In this document: positions 1 to 9,430 of the stretch, piece after piece
Layout: every line of letters begins with the position of its first letter
Position numbering within the stretch: position 1 is the stretch's first letter
From: Geomonas silvestris
GTDB lineage: Bacteria > Desulfobacterota > Desulfuromonadia > Geobacterales > Geobacteraceae
Assembly (NCBI RefSeq): GCF_014193515.1
Contig: NZ_BLXX01000001.1
Location: 434,001-498,000 of the forward strand
Length of the DNA stretch: 64,000 bases
Direction: 5' to 3'
Notes under the pieces: generated by a model
Database searches by the model: none
Told to the model about the DNA's origin: nothing
What the model saw: the letters and a program-made list of their open reading frames with translations, nothing else
Made by a program: the position numbers and the translations under genes

Positions 1-90
1 CGCACAAATGAAAAGGCGGGGTGGTCCCTTCTGAGGAAACCGGAGCGGCGGGAGGCGCGAGGGGGCCTGGTGGGTTATTGAGGTGCGCGC

Positions 91-125
91 AAAAAAAGAC
101 GCCCGGTCCTGGTGGGCCGGGCGTC
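91..125 (-). terminator. Rho-independent terminator after the J-like gene
   Basis: A 9-bp GC-rich stem (98-106 paired with 117-125, 10-nt loop) is followed on the minus strand by seven T residues (91-97). It lies just downstream of the stop of the J-like gene and would end the cluster 1 transcript. Confidence 0.85.
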
Positions 126-152
126 GGCGGGTTTCTGCGCAGGTGCGGGGGC

Positions 153-722
153 CTACTTTGCTTGCAGGTTCTGCAGCGAGTCGAGCTCCGACGCGGGAGC
201 CTTGGCGGGGGCACTGCGGAAAGAGAGGAAGTAAAACGCAGCGCCCGCGAGGATGAGCAGGATCGCGTAAAGCAAGAGCATCTTCCTGGAGAACAGGGCC
301 TGCAGCAGCTTCTCGGCCGGGGTGTAGATGCGCGTCCGGCAGATCGGGCAGACCTGCAGTCCCGGCTTGATGAGGCCGTTACAGCGGGGGCAGTTGACCA
401 TCTTCTTCTTTTCGGCCACGGCCTGGTGCTGGGGGCGCTTGGCCTCCTGGGCGATCGCACCCTTTTTCTCGAAGTCCTTCTCGGCTGTCCGGTAGGTGAC
501 CGAGCCGCGGATCTTGTCGTACATCTCGGCGATCTGGTCCAGGCTCCGCTGAGCCTCGTTCCTGGTCGCGGGGTCCGGTTCGGAGAGCAGCTTGCGGTGC
601 CTGTCCGTCAGGACCTTGAAAACCTGCTCGATCTGCGCGGGCGACGCATCGAGCGGAATCCCCAGCGCCTGGTAACAAAGTACGACGTCGGTAAGTTCGT
701 TATCCTGTCCTTCAGTGCCCAT
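153..722 (-). CDS. J-domain-like zinc-ribbon membrane protein
   Basis: 189 residues. Residues 15-75 resemble a DnaJ-like helical bundle (YQALGIPLDASPAQIE, then repeated helices), but the HPD motif needed to stimulate DnaK is absent. Around residues 110-132 two CxxC pairs (CPRC, CPIC) form a likely zinc ribbon. A single membrane segment (about 148-168) follows, with a short Ala/Pro-rich tail. A GGAGGTG ribosome site about 8 nt before the ATG supports the start. It lies 96 bp after pilX of cluster 1 and precedes a strong terminator, so it may be co-transcribed with the pilin genes. A scaffold or chaperone-adaptor role at the membrane is only a guess; substrate unknown. Confidence 0.7.
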   Translation of the reverse strand: MGTEGQDNELTDVVLCYQALGIPLDASPAQIEQVFKVLTDRHRKLLSEPDPATRNEAQRSLDQIAEMYDKIRGSVTYRTAEKDFEKKGAIAQEAKRPQHQAVAEKKKMVNCPRCNGLIKPGLQVCPICRTRIYTPAEKLLQALFSRKMLLLYAILLILAGAAFYFLSFRSAPAKAPASELDSLQNLQAK

Positions 723-818
723 CCTGTCAGCACCTCCTTGTTCTGGGTTTCTAGTGGTTGTGCCACGGGAAACGCTACTGTTTTACCCTGAGGCTGTATC
801 TTTGAAGAACCTGCCGGC

Positions 819-1427
819 TCAGTACTCGTAAACGACCGACAGTTTTTTATCCGCCCCGGTTGCACCCTGCCCTTCAACTTCAATCGTATAGACGTAGTGC
901 TCGAGAGTCAGGGTTGTTCCCGCGCTCGACTCGGCAACGGCGCTGCCGATCAGCTGGTTACCGTTCGTGCCGCTGGCGAAAGGAACCCCAGGAACGGTGT
1001 CGACGATCTTCGAGTAGACAGTGTAAGAAGGTTTTTTCTTCTCATCTATCAGGTTGAACTTGATGTCAGGGGAGTTCTTTGGCGCGAAATCCTTGGAGCT
1101 AGAAGGACAAGCGGTCCATTTATCTGGCGAGAGCGTGAGTTTTTGCCTAAGACATGCGCTTGCCGCCAGTGACATGTTTAAATCGCGGTACTCTGATGCG
1201 ATCGTTGCGGTTGAAACGTTGTCGAACAGGCGCGGTACGAGATTTTTGGTGATGAGATCCACCCCACCGTACGTCGCCTCAGTCACGTTGCGATACGACG
1301 AGCGTGCAGTGTTTGCCTTTATGGACTGGTCCATTACTGTCCAAAGCCCAATGATGATGACCAGGATGATCAACGTCATCATGAGCGAGGTCACTAGGGC
1401 CATCCCTTTGTCATTCAGGTTTCGCAT
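819..1427 (-). CDS. PilX-like minor pilin, cluster 1
   Basis: 202 residues. The N-terminus (MRNLNDKGMALVTSLMM) matches the PilX N-terminal pattern: short basic leader, Gly, then a long hydrophobic helix to about residue 27. The glutamate at +5 typical of major pilins is not evident, as in other PilX/GspK-like proteins. It is expected to sit in the pilus-tip priming complex with PilV, PilW, FimT and PilY1. The start at 1427 is chosen over longer options because it has GAGG about 7 nt upstream and lies just after the pilW stop. The C-terminus (LSVVYEY) nearly matches that of the cluster 2 paralogue at 9912-10541 (LSVVYAY), so the two are homologous along their whole length. Confidence 0.82.
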   Translation of the reverse strand: MRNLNDKGMALVTSLMMTLIILVIIIGLWTVMDQSIKANTARSSYRNVTEATYGGVDLITKNLVPRLFDNVSTATIASEYRDLNMSLAASACLRQKLTLSPDKWTACPSSSKDFAPKNSPDIKFNLIDEKKKPSYTVYSKIVDTVPGVPFASGTNGNQLIGSAVAESSAGTTLTLEHYVYTIEVEGQGATGADKKLSVVYEY

Positions 1428-1443
1428 GTTAAGCCTCATGAGA

Positions 1444-2625
1444 TCACAAACTCGTCGGTCTGGCAGTGAAACGGTACAGTTTCCAGCGGTAGTGCTGGTA
1501 GTTCGGACCGGAGAGATCAATATACCGGGACAGACTTCCCAAAGACGTATCATCACCGATCAAAAGCGGTGTCGAAGGGTTGTTGAAAGACCTGTCGTAG
1601 ACACCGTCCTGGGCCAGGATGAATACCTTCACGACTTTCAGACTGCTGCGTACAAAGGCGGGATCTGAAGGGGACAAGGGATTGCCGGGGGACGTCGTGG
1701 TGCCGTTGGCGTTGCTCCAGGTGTCGACGACGTTGCTGCCGGAGGCGCCCGTGGCGTTCCAGCCAAGCACCACTTGCATGTCAGCGACACAGTCAAGGAG
1801 CGGAATCTGCGTCATGCTGCCGTCCGACTGGTTCAAAACCGTCTTGTAAAGAGTCCCTGCCCCCGGCGCACAGCTTTTGCTCATCTCCTGGGGGACCCGC
1901 TTAACCAGGTAGTCGACCCTGTTGAAAGGAGCCCTCGGAGTACTACTGCCAAGCCCGTAATAGTAGTAGACCTGTCCATTTGCCGTAGGGTGGTAGGTGC
2001 TGGCATATTTGCCGTCATCTCTATAGGTAAGAGCCCAACTTGTGGGGGTTGAGGTATCAAAGACCAACTTCCTGTCGAGATTGCCCGTACTGTAGACCTG
2101 TCTGAGGGTGATGACCTTGTCGACACCGTCGGAGAGCTTATCTTCACCCTTGGTCCAGATTTTTGCCGGGGTGGTGTAGTTCATATAGGACCACTTCTGC
2201 GCAGCTGACTCGGTACCAAGAGAAGTTCCCTTGATGGCGAGATAATCGGTCCCCGAGAGGATGATGGAGTTATCACCTTTGTCGAGGTCGTTATCCCCGA
2301 CCACCCCCCTGGGCACAGCTTTCCCAGCCGTGTCGTTATAGTCTGCTGCCAGAGTCCCCGCGGCCGCCTCGCTGAAACTGGGCGCGGTGTCCGCCAGCGT
2401 GTATAGCCCGTATCCCGCCTGCACGATGTCGTGCCGCAACATCTCCAGCCCAAGGACGCCATCGATGTTGCTCTCCTCGCTTTTGGCGATCACCGTCGAG
2501 GTATGCAGAGCGCTGTTGAACGATTTCCCGACCAAAGCGATCACCACCATGAACAACGCCATAGCGACCATGACTTCTGCCAGGGTGAAACCCTTCTGAC
2601 CCGATTTAGGGAATACCTTCACCAT
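1444..2625 (-). CDS. PilW-like minor pilin, cluster 1
   Basis: 393 residues. A class III prepilin leader (KSGQKGFTLAEVMVAMALF) gives PilD cleavage after Gly before Phe, with the conserved Glu at +5. The long C-terminal domain is typical of PilW/GspJ-like minor pilins. One stretch (CAPGAGTLYKTVLNQSDGSM, then a TQIPLLDCVADMQVV block) is also found in the cluster 2 PilW, so the two are paralogues. The start at 2625 is preferred because AAGGTG lies 6 nt upstream and the pilV stop at 2636 precedes it. It probably acts in the minor-pilin initiation complex under PilY1. Confidence 0.85.
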   Translation of the reverse strand: MVKVFPKSGQKGFTLAEVMVAMALFMVVIALVGKSFNSALHTSTVIAKSEESNIDGVLGLEMLRHDIVQAGYGLYTLADTAPSFSEAAAGTLAADYNDTAGKAVPRGVVGDNDLDKGDNSIILSGTDYLAIKGTSLGTESAAQKWSYMNYTTPAKIWTKGEDKLSDGVDKVITLRQVYSTGNLDRKLVFDTSTPTSWALTYRDDGKYASTYHPTANGQVYYYYGLGSSTPRAPFNRVDYLVKRVPQEMSKSCAPGAGTLYKTVLNQSDGSMTQIPLLDCVADMQVVLGWNATGASGSNVVDTWSNANGTTTSPGNPLSPSDPAFVRSSLKVVKVFILAQDGVYDRSFNNPSTPLLIGDDTSLGSLSRYIDLSGPNYQHYRWKLYRFTARPTSL

Positions 2626-2635
2626 CTTTTTCACC

Positions 2636-3049
2636 TTACTTGCCGTCATCAGCCACGACCGTCGACAGGTTGTGCTGGTACGACTTGTTCTTGTAGTGCC
2701 AGGTGACAATCACCCGGACCTGTTTCCCGCCAGTACCGTACCTGCTGACACTTTCCGTGACCGAGTAGTTGGAAAATCCCGCCCCCCTGAAGGCAGGAAT
2801 GACAAGTGCAGGCGAGGACGGATTCGTCGAGGTGTACTGGGAGAAACCCTTGGTCGCCCGCTCCTTGACAAGCACTTGATCGGCAATTTGTACGGCGCTG
2901 GTCCGCATCTTGTTGGTGACATTCATGGAAACCGAAAGGGCGACCATCTTCAAAAGGCCGAGGACCCCAACGGAAAGAATCAGGGTCGCGACCACAAACT
3001 CGATCAGGGTGAACCCGCCTTCGTCACCAGATGCTGCACGTAGAAACAT
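2636..3049 (-). CDS. PilV-like minor pilin, cluster 1
   Basis: 137 residues. The leader MFLRAASGDEGGFTLIEF has a G-F cleavage site and Glu at +5, followed by a hydrophobic helix (VVATLILSVGVLGLL). Length and position between fimT and pilW fit PilV/GspI. The start at 3049 has GGGAG about 9 nt upstream and overlaps the end of fimT by 26 bp, which suggests translational coupling. It belongs to the tip-priming complex with its neighbours. Confidence 0.84.
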   Translation of the reverse strand: MFLRAASGDEGGFTLIEFVVATLILSVGVLGLLKMVALSVSMNVTNKMRTSAVQIADQVLVKERATKGFSQYTSTNPSSPALVIPAFRGAGFSNYSVTESVSRYGTGGKQVRVIVTWHYKNKSYQHNLSTVVADDGK

Positions 3050-3545
3050 TGTCCATTCTCCCGATGTTGATTCTGGCGGCACCGACGACAACACAGTTAT
3101 TCCCACCCCCATAGGTAACCGGAGTTACTACCAGGGTCATGTTGCTGTTGGTACAGGTGGTACTGTCGGTCAGTCCGCTGGTCTGGAACTCGACGCAGTC
3201 AGAGGTGCCGCTGCTGAGCGTTGTAAGTGTGGTCCCCGTTTTTCTCTTCAGGACAAAGGGGTAGTTGGTCACCCGCACCAGGGTCCCCGCGGCGGTGCTC
3301 TCGTAGGGCGAGGTGTAGGTTTTGAACGTGGACTGCTGCGGCCCGAAAAACACGATGCTCCGTTTCTTCTGCTGTAAGGCGCCCAGCCGGATGTTCACCA
3401 GGTCCGCGTGAAGCTGCCTGGTCTGGCTCTTGATCTTCTCCTTGCTGTTGGTCTGGCTGAACCGAGGAATTGCTATGGCGGCCAGAATCCCGGCAATGAA
3501 AAGGGTAACGACTAACTCAACAATCGTGAAGCCGCGCGGGTTCAT
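3024..3545 (-). CDS. FimT/GspH-like minor pilin, cluster 1
   Basis: 173 residues. The N-terminus MNPRGFTIVELVVTLFIAGI is a canonical prepilin leader: G-F cleavage, Glu at +5, hydrophobic helix. The remainder fits the GspH/FimT beta-rich domain (R-I-N-I-G near the end). The ATG lies one base after the pilY1 TGA (TGACATG) and GGGAG is 7 nt upstream, so the pair is coupled. It is probably a minor pilin of the initiation complex; some FimT proteins also bind DNA, but nothing here decides that. Confidence 0.85.
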   Translation of the reverse strand: MNPRGFTIVELVVTLFIAGILAAIAIPRFSQTNSKEKIKSQTRQLHADLVNIRLGALQQKKRSIVFFGPQQSTFKTYTSPYESTAAGTLVRVTNYPFVLKRKTGTTLTTLSSGTSDCVEFQTSGLTDSTTCTNSNMTLVVTPVTYGGGNNCVVVGAARINIGRMDNVSTCSIW

Positions 3546-3546
3546 G

Positions 3547-6500
3547 TCAGCGCTCCCGGATATGGATGATCCGTTTGGACGGGAAATGGTTGGCATTGGA
3601 GGTCATCGACGGTTTGTCCTTAGGCGGCGTTCCCTTAAAGGCGGCGGTTTCACGACCGTTACTCAAGGTGAAGTCCTTGTTCAAATCCACCTGCTGGAAG
3701 GCTCCCGTGGAGAGCTGAATCAGGAGTTGCCCCAAAAGGCTCACGGGGGGAGCCGCGCCGGTGTTGTACTGCACCTCCCACACCGAGGTGGACCCGCCGT
3801 AACTGCAAACGTCGGTAGAGGGAGCAAAGGTCGAAAAGGTAACCATGCCGTTGTAGCTCGCGATGGGGTCCGTTACGACCCGCTTGGCGTAGCTCCCCGA
3901 CGGTGTGCCCAGGTTGATGAACCAACCGTCCTTACCGCTGGGAAGCGACGTCACCGGGTTGGTAGTCTGGTCCACCAAGGTACTGCCGGAAACACCGCTG
4001 GAGGTGCTGGTGGCGGCGATCTTCGTGGTGCAGGGGGTCGAGGTGCTGCCGCTGAAGGTGTCCGAGGCGGCATAGCAGGGCTCCTTGATGCCGAAGAGAG
4101 ACTGGATGTTGGTCTGGTCGTCCCCCTTGCTGTAGTACCTTCCGGTGCCGAAGTACAGCCACAGGTTGTGTGCCGTGATGTCCTGAAGCCGGGTCACCGC
4201 CGAGGTGACCGGGCCGATGTCGTCGATCACCGGGGAGATGCTCCAGTGAGAGGGATCCGGATCGTTGTAGGTCAATAGACGCAGCACCCCCCCCTTGTTC
4301 CACTGCGCGGGTGACTGGGTGAAATCGGCCTTGGTAAAGCCGATGTAGAGCGCATCGTCGCTGTAGTTGCCGGTCAGGCTCAGAGACTTCTTGTCGGCGT
4401 CGAGTCCCGATGCCGAGAGCGAGCCGCCGAAGGCAAAGCTCGGCATAGCGGCAACTTGCGTATGGATCGTCGACGAAGCGGCGTTCAAGGTGTGCCCCGA
4501 CGCCAGGTTGTTGAAGGTCCTCACGATGTTTCCCGTCTTCAGATCGAGGACGAAGATGGTCAAGGGGAGATCCGAGTTGCCGTAGAAGTTGCCGCCGGAG
4601 ATGGCACCGGTCGGGCCGGAGGCGAGGATCGCGAACCACTTGCCGTTGCGACGTGTCGGGTTGCTGGGGGTCTCACCGGGATCCTTGACCCTCATGATGG
4701 CGGGAGTCACCGTGGTAAAGCCCAGGCGCGGGTCGGTAAACTCCCACAAAAGCTGCGGGTAGCTGGAAGAATCGGTTCCGATCGTGCTCCCCGACGGCGA
4801 GGTGATGTCCAGGGCGAAGACCGACGAGTAGCCGAGGGTCGATGGGCCATTGGAGGCGGTGACGGGCACCCTCACAGCTTGGCTTTCGTACAGCTGGCCG
4901 CTTGCCGAGGTTTCGCTGACCAGCCCAGCCCCCGCGCAGGTAATCACCGTCGCGGTTACCGAGGTGATGGCGAAGGGGCCGGTGTTGCCTGCATTGGTGA
5001 AGCCGGAGGTGGTAAAGACCTTGCCGACGGTCCAGCCGTCGGTGAGGAAGCTGCCCGAGCTGCGGGTAAAGGTCTTGCCGCTGGCATTGACGGTGATGCT
5101 GGTGCTGGCGGTGGTGACCGGGTTTACGCGGGTGGCACCGCCCAGGCCCATGCTCCCGATCATGACCGTGCGCCAGCTGGTGCCGCCGCTGCCGCTCGTA
5201 TCGTAAGACAGGCTGTTGCCGCTCAGGGATGTCTTGAGAGCACAGGTCGAGTAGGTCGAGCTGTTGCAGTTTATGGCGGCGTCGCCGGTCACGTTGATGC
5301 TCACGTCGGCGATGATCGGCGTCGAGTCGAGGAAGTACATGTGGCTGTAGTTGGAGAGCGACAGGTACTGGAGGTACGGGAGGACGTTCTTCGGGACGAA
5401 GGCCCACAACTCCTTGCCGAGATCGCTGACCGCAGTGCCGTTGGCGTTTTTCAGTTCGGCCACCACATTCGTGGAGGTGCCGTTGAAGTTCGAACCGGTC
5501 TTGAAGGCGTGCAGCATCCCGTCGTTGGCACCCACGAAGGCCAGCCCGCGGGCGTTGTAGTCGCTCGAGCTGATGAACCTGGTGTAGGTCGTGTCCGAGT
5601 AACCCGAGGCAGGCGAGAGGTTGTAACTGTTCAGGCGCACCTCGGTGAGGATCTTGGGGGTCGAGTTGACGATGTCCCCAAGCTTCCAGGGTTGGGTGAA
5701 GGTCCCCGAGGTGCCGTTGCAGGTACTGGTCGTATAGCGCACCGTCCGGTTGCGGTAGGCGGTGTCGACGTCACTCCCCCTGGTGTACTTGATGACGTCG
5801 TAGGCCCCGGCGTTGCTCGTGACATCGAGGTAGGACTTAAGCTTCGACGTCGTGCTGCCGGAGGAGGCGGTGTCGTTGAAAGAGATCTTGGTCGCACTGG
5901 AAGCCGTCGGGTCGTTGGTGAAAATGACCCGGTCCGCCTCGCTCGTGCAGAACAGCTTGGTCCCCGCCTGCCACAAGGTCTTCACGTCGTCGGGATCGAC
6001 CTCGGACTGGAAGGTGGTCGAGTCCTTGGTACCGTCGCCGTTGGCGTCGTTGTAGAGCCGGACTTTGGTGTAGGTGCCGTCGAAGTTGAACTCGACGATC
6101 CTGTCCTGGGTGAGGTTCAACTTCATGTCGTTGACCGTGTCTTCCCTGATGGTCACGTGCTTCAGGGTCGGGTCGACGAAGTACCAGTAAGACTGCAGCT
6201 CGCCGAGCCAGGTCGCCTTGGTGTAGCTTTCGAAGGTCTTGATCGGGTAGAACATCGCCTGCAGCAGCTGCGAGCCGGCGTTGTCGTTGTTACCGAGGAT
6301 GGATGCCGCCGTACCGGACGAGATCCGCTCGAGGATGTCGTTGACCGCGTTGAGGATACTGGAGGCCACCTGGTCGCCGTCGGATGCCTCGAAGTAGTTG
6401 TAGGGAAGGTTCGTGTGCGGAACCGGGGAGGTGTCCCACTCCTTGCAGGTGACGGTCGAAGTGCTGTCCCAGCGCGTCGGGTCGTTGCATTCGGTCAGGG

Positions 6501-8469
6501 GGTTGTAGCTCACGTTAAGGCTGGTCGACCACCCTGTGGTATTGGTGACGGTTTTGTACCTGCCGGTCGAGCTGCTCGGGGGGGAAGTCGTGAACGGGTA
6601 CGGCAGGTTGTTTTTATCGATGTCGTTGAACCCACCGAAGATGGACAGGGTCTTCAGGGCGTTCTTGCCGGTGGTCGAGTCGTCGAGCAGGTAGATCCCG
6701 TAGGTGGTCACGTTCTGCTGGCCGGCCATGTTGGTATCGTACCCCGCGGCACTCGTGGTCCCGGTCTCGGGACGCAGGTCGTAGGTGCTGTTGCGGACAT
6801 GCATATCGTAGGCGACATAGGCGGGGTCGGATGCGTAGGTGGTATCCGGAGAGTTCCAGTCACCGTCGGTGGCGAGAATCACGAACGACTTGCGGCACGG
6901 GGTCGCGACGTTGCCCGAATCGTAGAAAGGATCGTAGGAGGCGTTCCCCTTGGTGGAAGTCCCCGAGCTCGGCCAGCCGCTGGGCATGCTGGCCACGCTC
7001 CTGATTCCGGTGCTGCTGTTGTCGCTTTGGAAGAACTTTTCCGCAGCGGTCATCGCCTGCCTGGTGTTGGTACCGCCGGTCGCCGGGAGCCTGTTGATGG
7101 CGTTTATGTAGTTGGACTGTGCCTGATTCTTGGTGGTATCGTACGTGGTCCCCCCGGCATTCGGTGCATAGGTTACCCCGTAGTCTGTACTGAAAAACGA
7201 TATCTCCATATCCGCCTTGTTGGCAGTCGAAGTCGGTCCCGTGTAGATGTATTGGATGGTTCCGGTGATGTCCGCGGGAGTGGAGGTCTTCACCCTCGTA
7301 TAGGCGTAGATCGTGTACTGGAGGAACGACCCGGTATTGTTGTTGGAATCGGTGAACAGAGTGTTCTCGTTTACCGTCAAGGTCGAGGCGGTTACCGAGG
7401 CGACGGTGAAGGTACCGTTGTTGCTGATGGAGCGAAACCCGGACGCCACGAGGGTCATGCCGGCGACCCACCCGTCGGAAACGAAACTGCCGCCGTCGGT
7501 CCGGGTGAAGGTCTTAGTCGACGCATTGATCGTCATGGTTTTACTGATGGTCTTCGCCAGAACCTGGCAACCGGCTGCTGCAGGAGTGTAGGTGATCTTG
7601 GTGAAGATGGCGTATTTGCCGGTCTCGGTAGTGCCAAGGTTGCCGTTCACCGTCATCTTGGTGGCTGTCAGCGCCGTAATGGTGAAAGTACCATCGTTGT
7701 TGGTGCTGATCGCGCTGGAGCTCGGCCTCGTGATCTGAACGGTGTCGCCAATTGCATACTTCGTGGTAAAGTCGCCGGAATATCGGGTGAACGACTCGTC
7801 ACTGGCATTAACGTCGACTTTGAGGTTCGAATCCGTGACGGTGGACGTCGTGGCGATGGTGTAGCTGGTACTGCTGATCTGCTCCTGCCCGGTCAGCGAG
7901 GAGGGGCCGGCATCGAACAGGCACTGCGTGGTCGACTCGGCGGCGATGCGGCCGGTGTTGAAGGAGTCGCCGGCTTCATGTTCCAGGACGTCGGTGCTCC
8001 CTGAAGCCACGCGCCCCCCGGTCAATACCTTGCGCAGGATATCCACCTTGTTCGAGGTGAGGTAGTTGAGCAGACGTCCCGAAACGCAACCGGATTGCCC
8101 GATGTGGTCGGTATTGGTGCAACTGGTGTTTTCGGTCCAGAAGCCGTTGGTGGGACTCATCCCGGTTGTCGTGGAGGTGTCGTACTGGTAGTACATGTCC
8201 TGCTTGAAGTACCCGTAGTAGCTGGTGCTCGAATTATAGGTCGAGGAGGTCTGTATGTACGGGTAGTAGTTCATCGACCCGGTGTAGTCGAGGACGAAGT
8301 GGATGTTCGGCTTGGCGTTCTGGGTCAGGTACGGAGGCTGGCAGGCGTAGTTGGCATTGCTCGCCCCGGAGTTTGACGAGCCGATGTTGTTCGCGGCCAG
8401 ACATTGCTGCCCACCGGATACCATCGACAGCGCCCAGACAAGTACCAAAGCAGGGATAATTTTTTTCAT
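3547..8469 (-). CDS. pilY1: PilY1-like pilus-tip protein, cluster 1
   Basis: 1640 residues. Signal peptide MKKIIPALVLVWALSMVSGG, then a von Willebrand A-like region whose metal site reads D-Y-T-G-S-M (about residue 65; usual form DxSxS), with later MIDAS motifs TGGTNTRQAM and ATDGDWN. The C-terminal half is a PilC-type beta-propeller. Just before it an EF-hand-like loop D-A-N-G-D-G-T-K-D fits the calcium site that controls pilus extension and retraction in PilY1. Three copies of a 55-residue module (FTR-x-G-x-F-x-x-D-G-W pattern ending in TVNE/TCAG-like strands) occur near residues 222-277, 317-372 and 1128-1185, the last inside the propeller. The start at 8469 has AAGGTG 5-6 nt upstream. It is the likely tip adhesin and assembly factor. 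Confidence 0.9.
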   Translation of the reverse strand: MKKIIPALVLVWALSMVSGGQQCLAANNIGSSNSGASNANYACQPPYLTQNAKPNIHFVLDYTGSMNYYPYIQTSSTYNSSTSYYGYFKQDMYYQYDTSTTTGMSPTNGFWTENTSCTNTDHIGQSGCVSGRLLNYLTSNKVDILRKVLTGGRVASGSTDVLEHEAGDSFNTGRIAAESTTQCLFDAGPSSLTGQEQISSTSYTIATTSTVTDSNLKVDVNASDESFTRYSGDFTTKYAIGDTVQITRPSSSAISTNNDGTFTITALTATKMTVNGNLGTTETGKYAIFTKITYTPAAAGCQVLAKTISKTMTINASTKTFTRTDGGSFVSDGWVAGMTLVASGFRSISNNGTFTVASVTASTLTVNENTLFTDSNNNTGSFLQYTIYAYTRVKTSTPADITGTIQYIYTGPTSTANKADMEISFFSTDYGVTYAPNAGGTTYDTTKNQAQSNYINAINRLPATGGTNTRQAMTAAEKFFQSDNSSTGIRSVASMPSGWPSSGTSTKGNASYDPFYDSGNVATPCRKSFVILATDGDWNSPDTTYASDPAYVAYDMHVRNSTYDLRPETGTTSAAGYDTNMAGQQNVTTYGIYLLDDSTTGKNALKTLSIFGGFNDIDKNNLPYPFTTSPPSSSTGRYKTVTNTTGWSTSLNVSYNPLTECNDPTRWDSTSTVTCKEWDTSPVPHTNLPYNYFEASDGDQVASSILNAVNDILERISSGTAASILGNNDNAGSQLLQAMFYPIKTFESYTKATWLGELQSYWYFVDPTLKHVTIREDTVNDMKLNLTQDRIVEFNFDGTYTKVRLYNDANGDGTKDSTTFQSEVDPDDVKTLWQAGTKLFCTSEADRVIFTNDPTASSATKISFNDTASSGSTTSKLKSYLDVTSNAGAYDVIKYTRGSDVDTAYRNRTVRYTTSTCNGTSGTFTQPWKLGDIVNSTPKILTEVRLNSYNLSPASGYSDTTYTRFISSSDYNARGLAFVGANDGMLHAFKTGSNFNGTSTNVVAELKNANGTAVSDLGKELWAFVPKNVLPYLQYLSLSNYSHMYFLDSTPIIADVSINVTGDAAINCNSSTYSTCALKTSLSGNSLSYDTSGSGGTSWRTVMIGSMGLGGATRVNPVTTASTSITVNASGKTFTRSSGSFLTDGWTVGKVFTTSGFTNAGNTGPFAITSVTATVITCAGAGLVSETSASGQLYESQAVRVPVTASNGPSTLGYSSVFALDITSPSGSTIGTDSSSYPQLLWEFTDPRLGFTTVTPAIMRVKDPGETPSNPTRRNGKWFAILASGPTGAISGGNFYGNSDLPLTIFVLDLKTGNIVRTFNNLASGHTLNAASSTIHTQVAAMPSFAFGGSLSASGLDADKKSLSLTGNYSDDALYIGFTKADFTQSPAQWNKGGVLRLLTYNDPDPSHWSISPVIDDIGPVTSAVTRLQDITAHNLWLYFGTGRYYSKGDDQTNIQSLFGIKEPCYAASDTFSGSTSTPCTTKIAATSTSSGVSGSTLVDQTTNPVTSLPSGKDGWFINLGTPSGSYAKRVVTDPIASYNGMVTFSTFAPSTDVCSYGGSTSVWEVQYNTGAAPPVSLLGQLLIQLSTGAFQQVDLNKDFTLSNGRETAAFKGTPPKDKPSMTSNANHFPSKRIIHIRER

Positions 8470-8514
8470 ACCGTCACCTTTTCCAAGTTCATTGCTCACT
8501 CGCCAACCCCGCCG

Positions 8515-9339
8515 TTACGGCGCCTTTTCAATCAGATTCTTAAGCTCTGCCGCATCCCGATAACCGGTTACCACAGCGCCATTGGGAAGTACCGTTGCCG
8601 GGGTAGCGACGATATCGTGCCGCCGGGCGTAAATGATAACCTCGTCGACCTCCTTGACGCCGGTCGGCCTCCCGGGGATGTAGATCTCCTGCCCCGCAAG
8701 GGCCTTTTCCAGCATGGTCCGGTTTTTGGAGTCCACGATGGAGCGCGCCTTGTCGTAGGCTCCCGGGTGTGCCGGCAACGGGTAGATGATCAGGTGGATG
8801 GCCAGATCGGGCGCCATCTTTTCGAGCTTCACCAACTCCTGGTACATCTTCGCGCAGTAGGGGCACTCGGGATCGATGAAGACGTACAGGTGCTTATTTC
8901 CTTTTGGATTGCCGATAACCAGGGCGTTTTGCAGCGGCAACGAGGCGGGATCGACCGAGGCGGCCTGGGCCATCCGGTGCGACTGGTCCTCGAACGCGGT
9001 CTGGGTGCGCAGCGTCTCCAGATCGACCACGATCCCCTGCATCAAGCGCTTCTTGGCGTAGTCGATGTAGATGGTCCCCTGTTTGCCGTCTTTCTCCACC
9101 AAGAGTTCAAAGAGCCCGGGCACCGGGGCCTGCCGGACCGCCTTTACCGTCCCCCCCAGCTTTTTAAGCAGCGACTCCGCTTCCTTTTCGGTCAGCTTGT
9201 GGCAGGCAGAGCACTCCCCTTCCCCCTGTGCCTTGGGAAAACCAGAGGCAGTTCCGGCAACAATCAGCAGGAGGACCTGCAAGAGAACGAGACAGAGGAT
9301 GTTCCCTGTCCAGGAACGTTTCACCAACAGATGGGTCAT
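8515..9339 (-). CDS. DsbC/DsbG-like disulfide isomerase with CxxCH motif
   Basis: 274 residues. N-terminal signal peptide or anchor (about residues 12-32), then C-S-A-C-H (CxxCH) near residue 43, a DsbC-like N-terminal domain, and a thioredoxin fold with active site C-P-Y-C (FIDPECPYCAKM) and cis-proline loop ATPATVLP. The role is probably oxidation or isomerisation of disulfides in the periplasm, plausibly in the pilins and PilY1 encoded downstream. CxxCH is the covalent heme-c attachment motif, so the protein may bind heme; the motif could instead be a second dithiol. The start at 9339 has GAGGAG 9 nt upstream. First gene of cluster 1, 45 bp before pilY1. Confidence 0.85.
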   Translation of the reverse strand: MTHLLVKRSWTGNILCLVLLQVLLLIVAGTASGFPKAQGEGECSACHKLTEKEAESLLKKLGGTVKAVRQAPVPGLFELLVEKDGKQGTIYIDYAKKRLMQGIVVDLETLRTQTAFEDQSHRMAQAASVDPASLPLQNALVIGNPKGNKHLYVFIDPECPYCAKMYQELVKLEKMAPDLAIHLIIYPLPAHPGAYDKARSIVDSKNRTMLEKALAGQEIYIPGRPTGVKEVDEVIIYARRHDIVATPATVLPNGAVVTGYRDAAELKNLIEKAP

Positions 9340-9430
9340 CGCGAACGGTCTCCTCGGCCAGCGGGGCTTCTGCAACTCCCTCCGCTGAGGCCTGGTGCTA
9401 AACCTGGGCGGGGAGAGGCTCCTACCTGTC

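Noticed and set aside
4456-8004. Open frame of 1182 codons on the plus strand, antisense to pilY1 of cluster 1
   Set aside because: It mirrors a clear PilY1 gene; high GC at third positions leaves the opposite frame open. Composition is Gly/Val/Arg-rich with no recognisable domain and no ribosome site in context.
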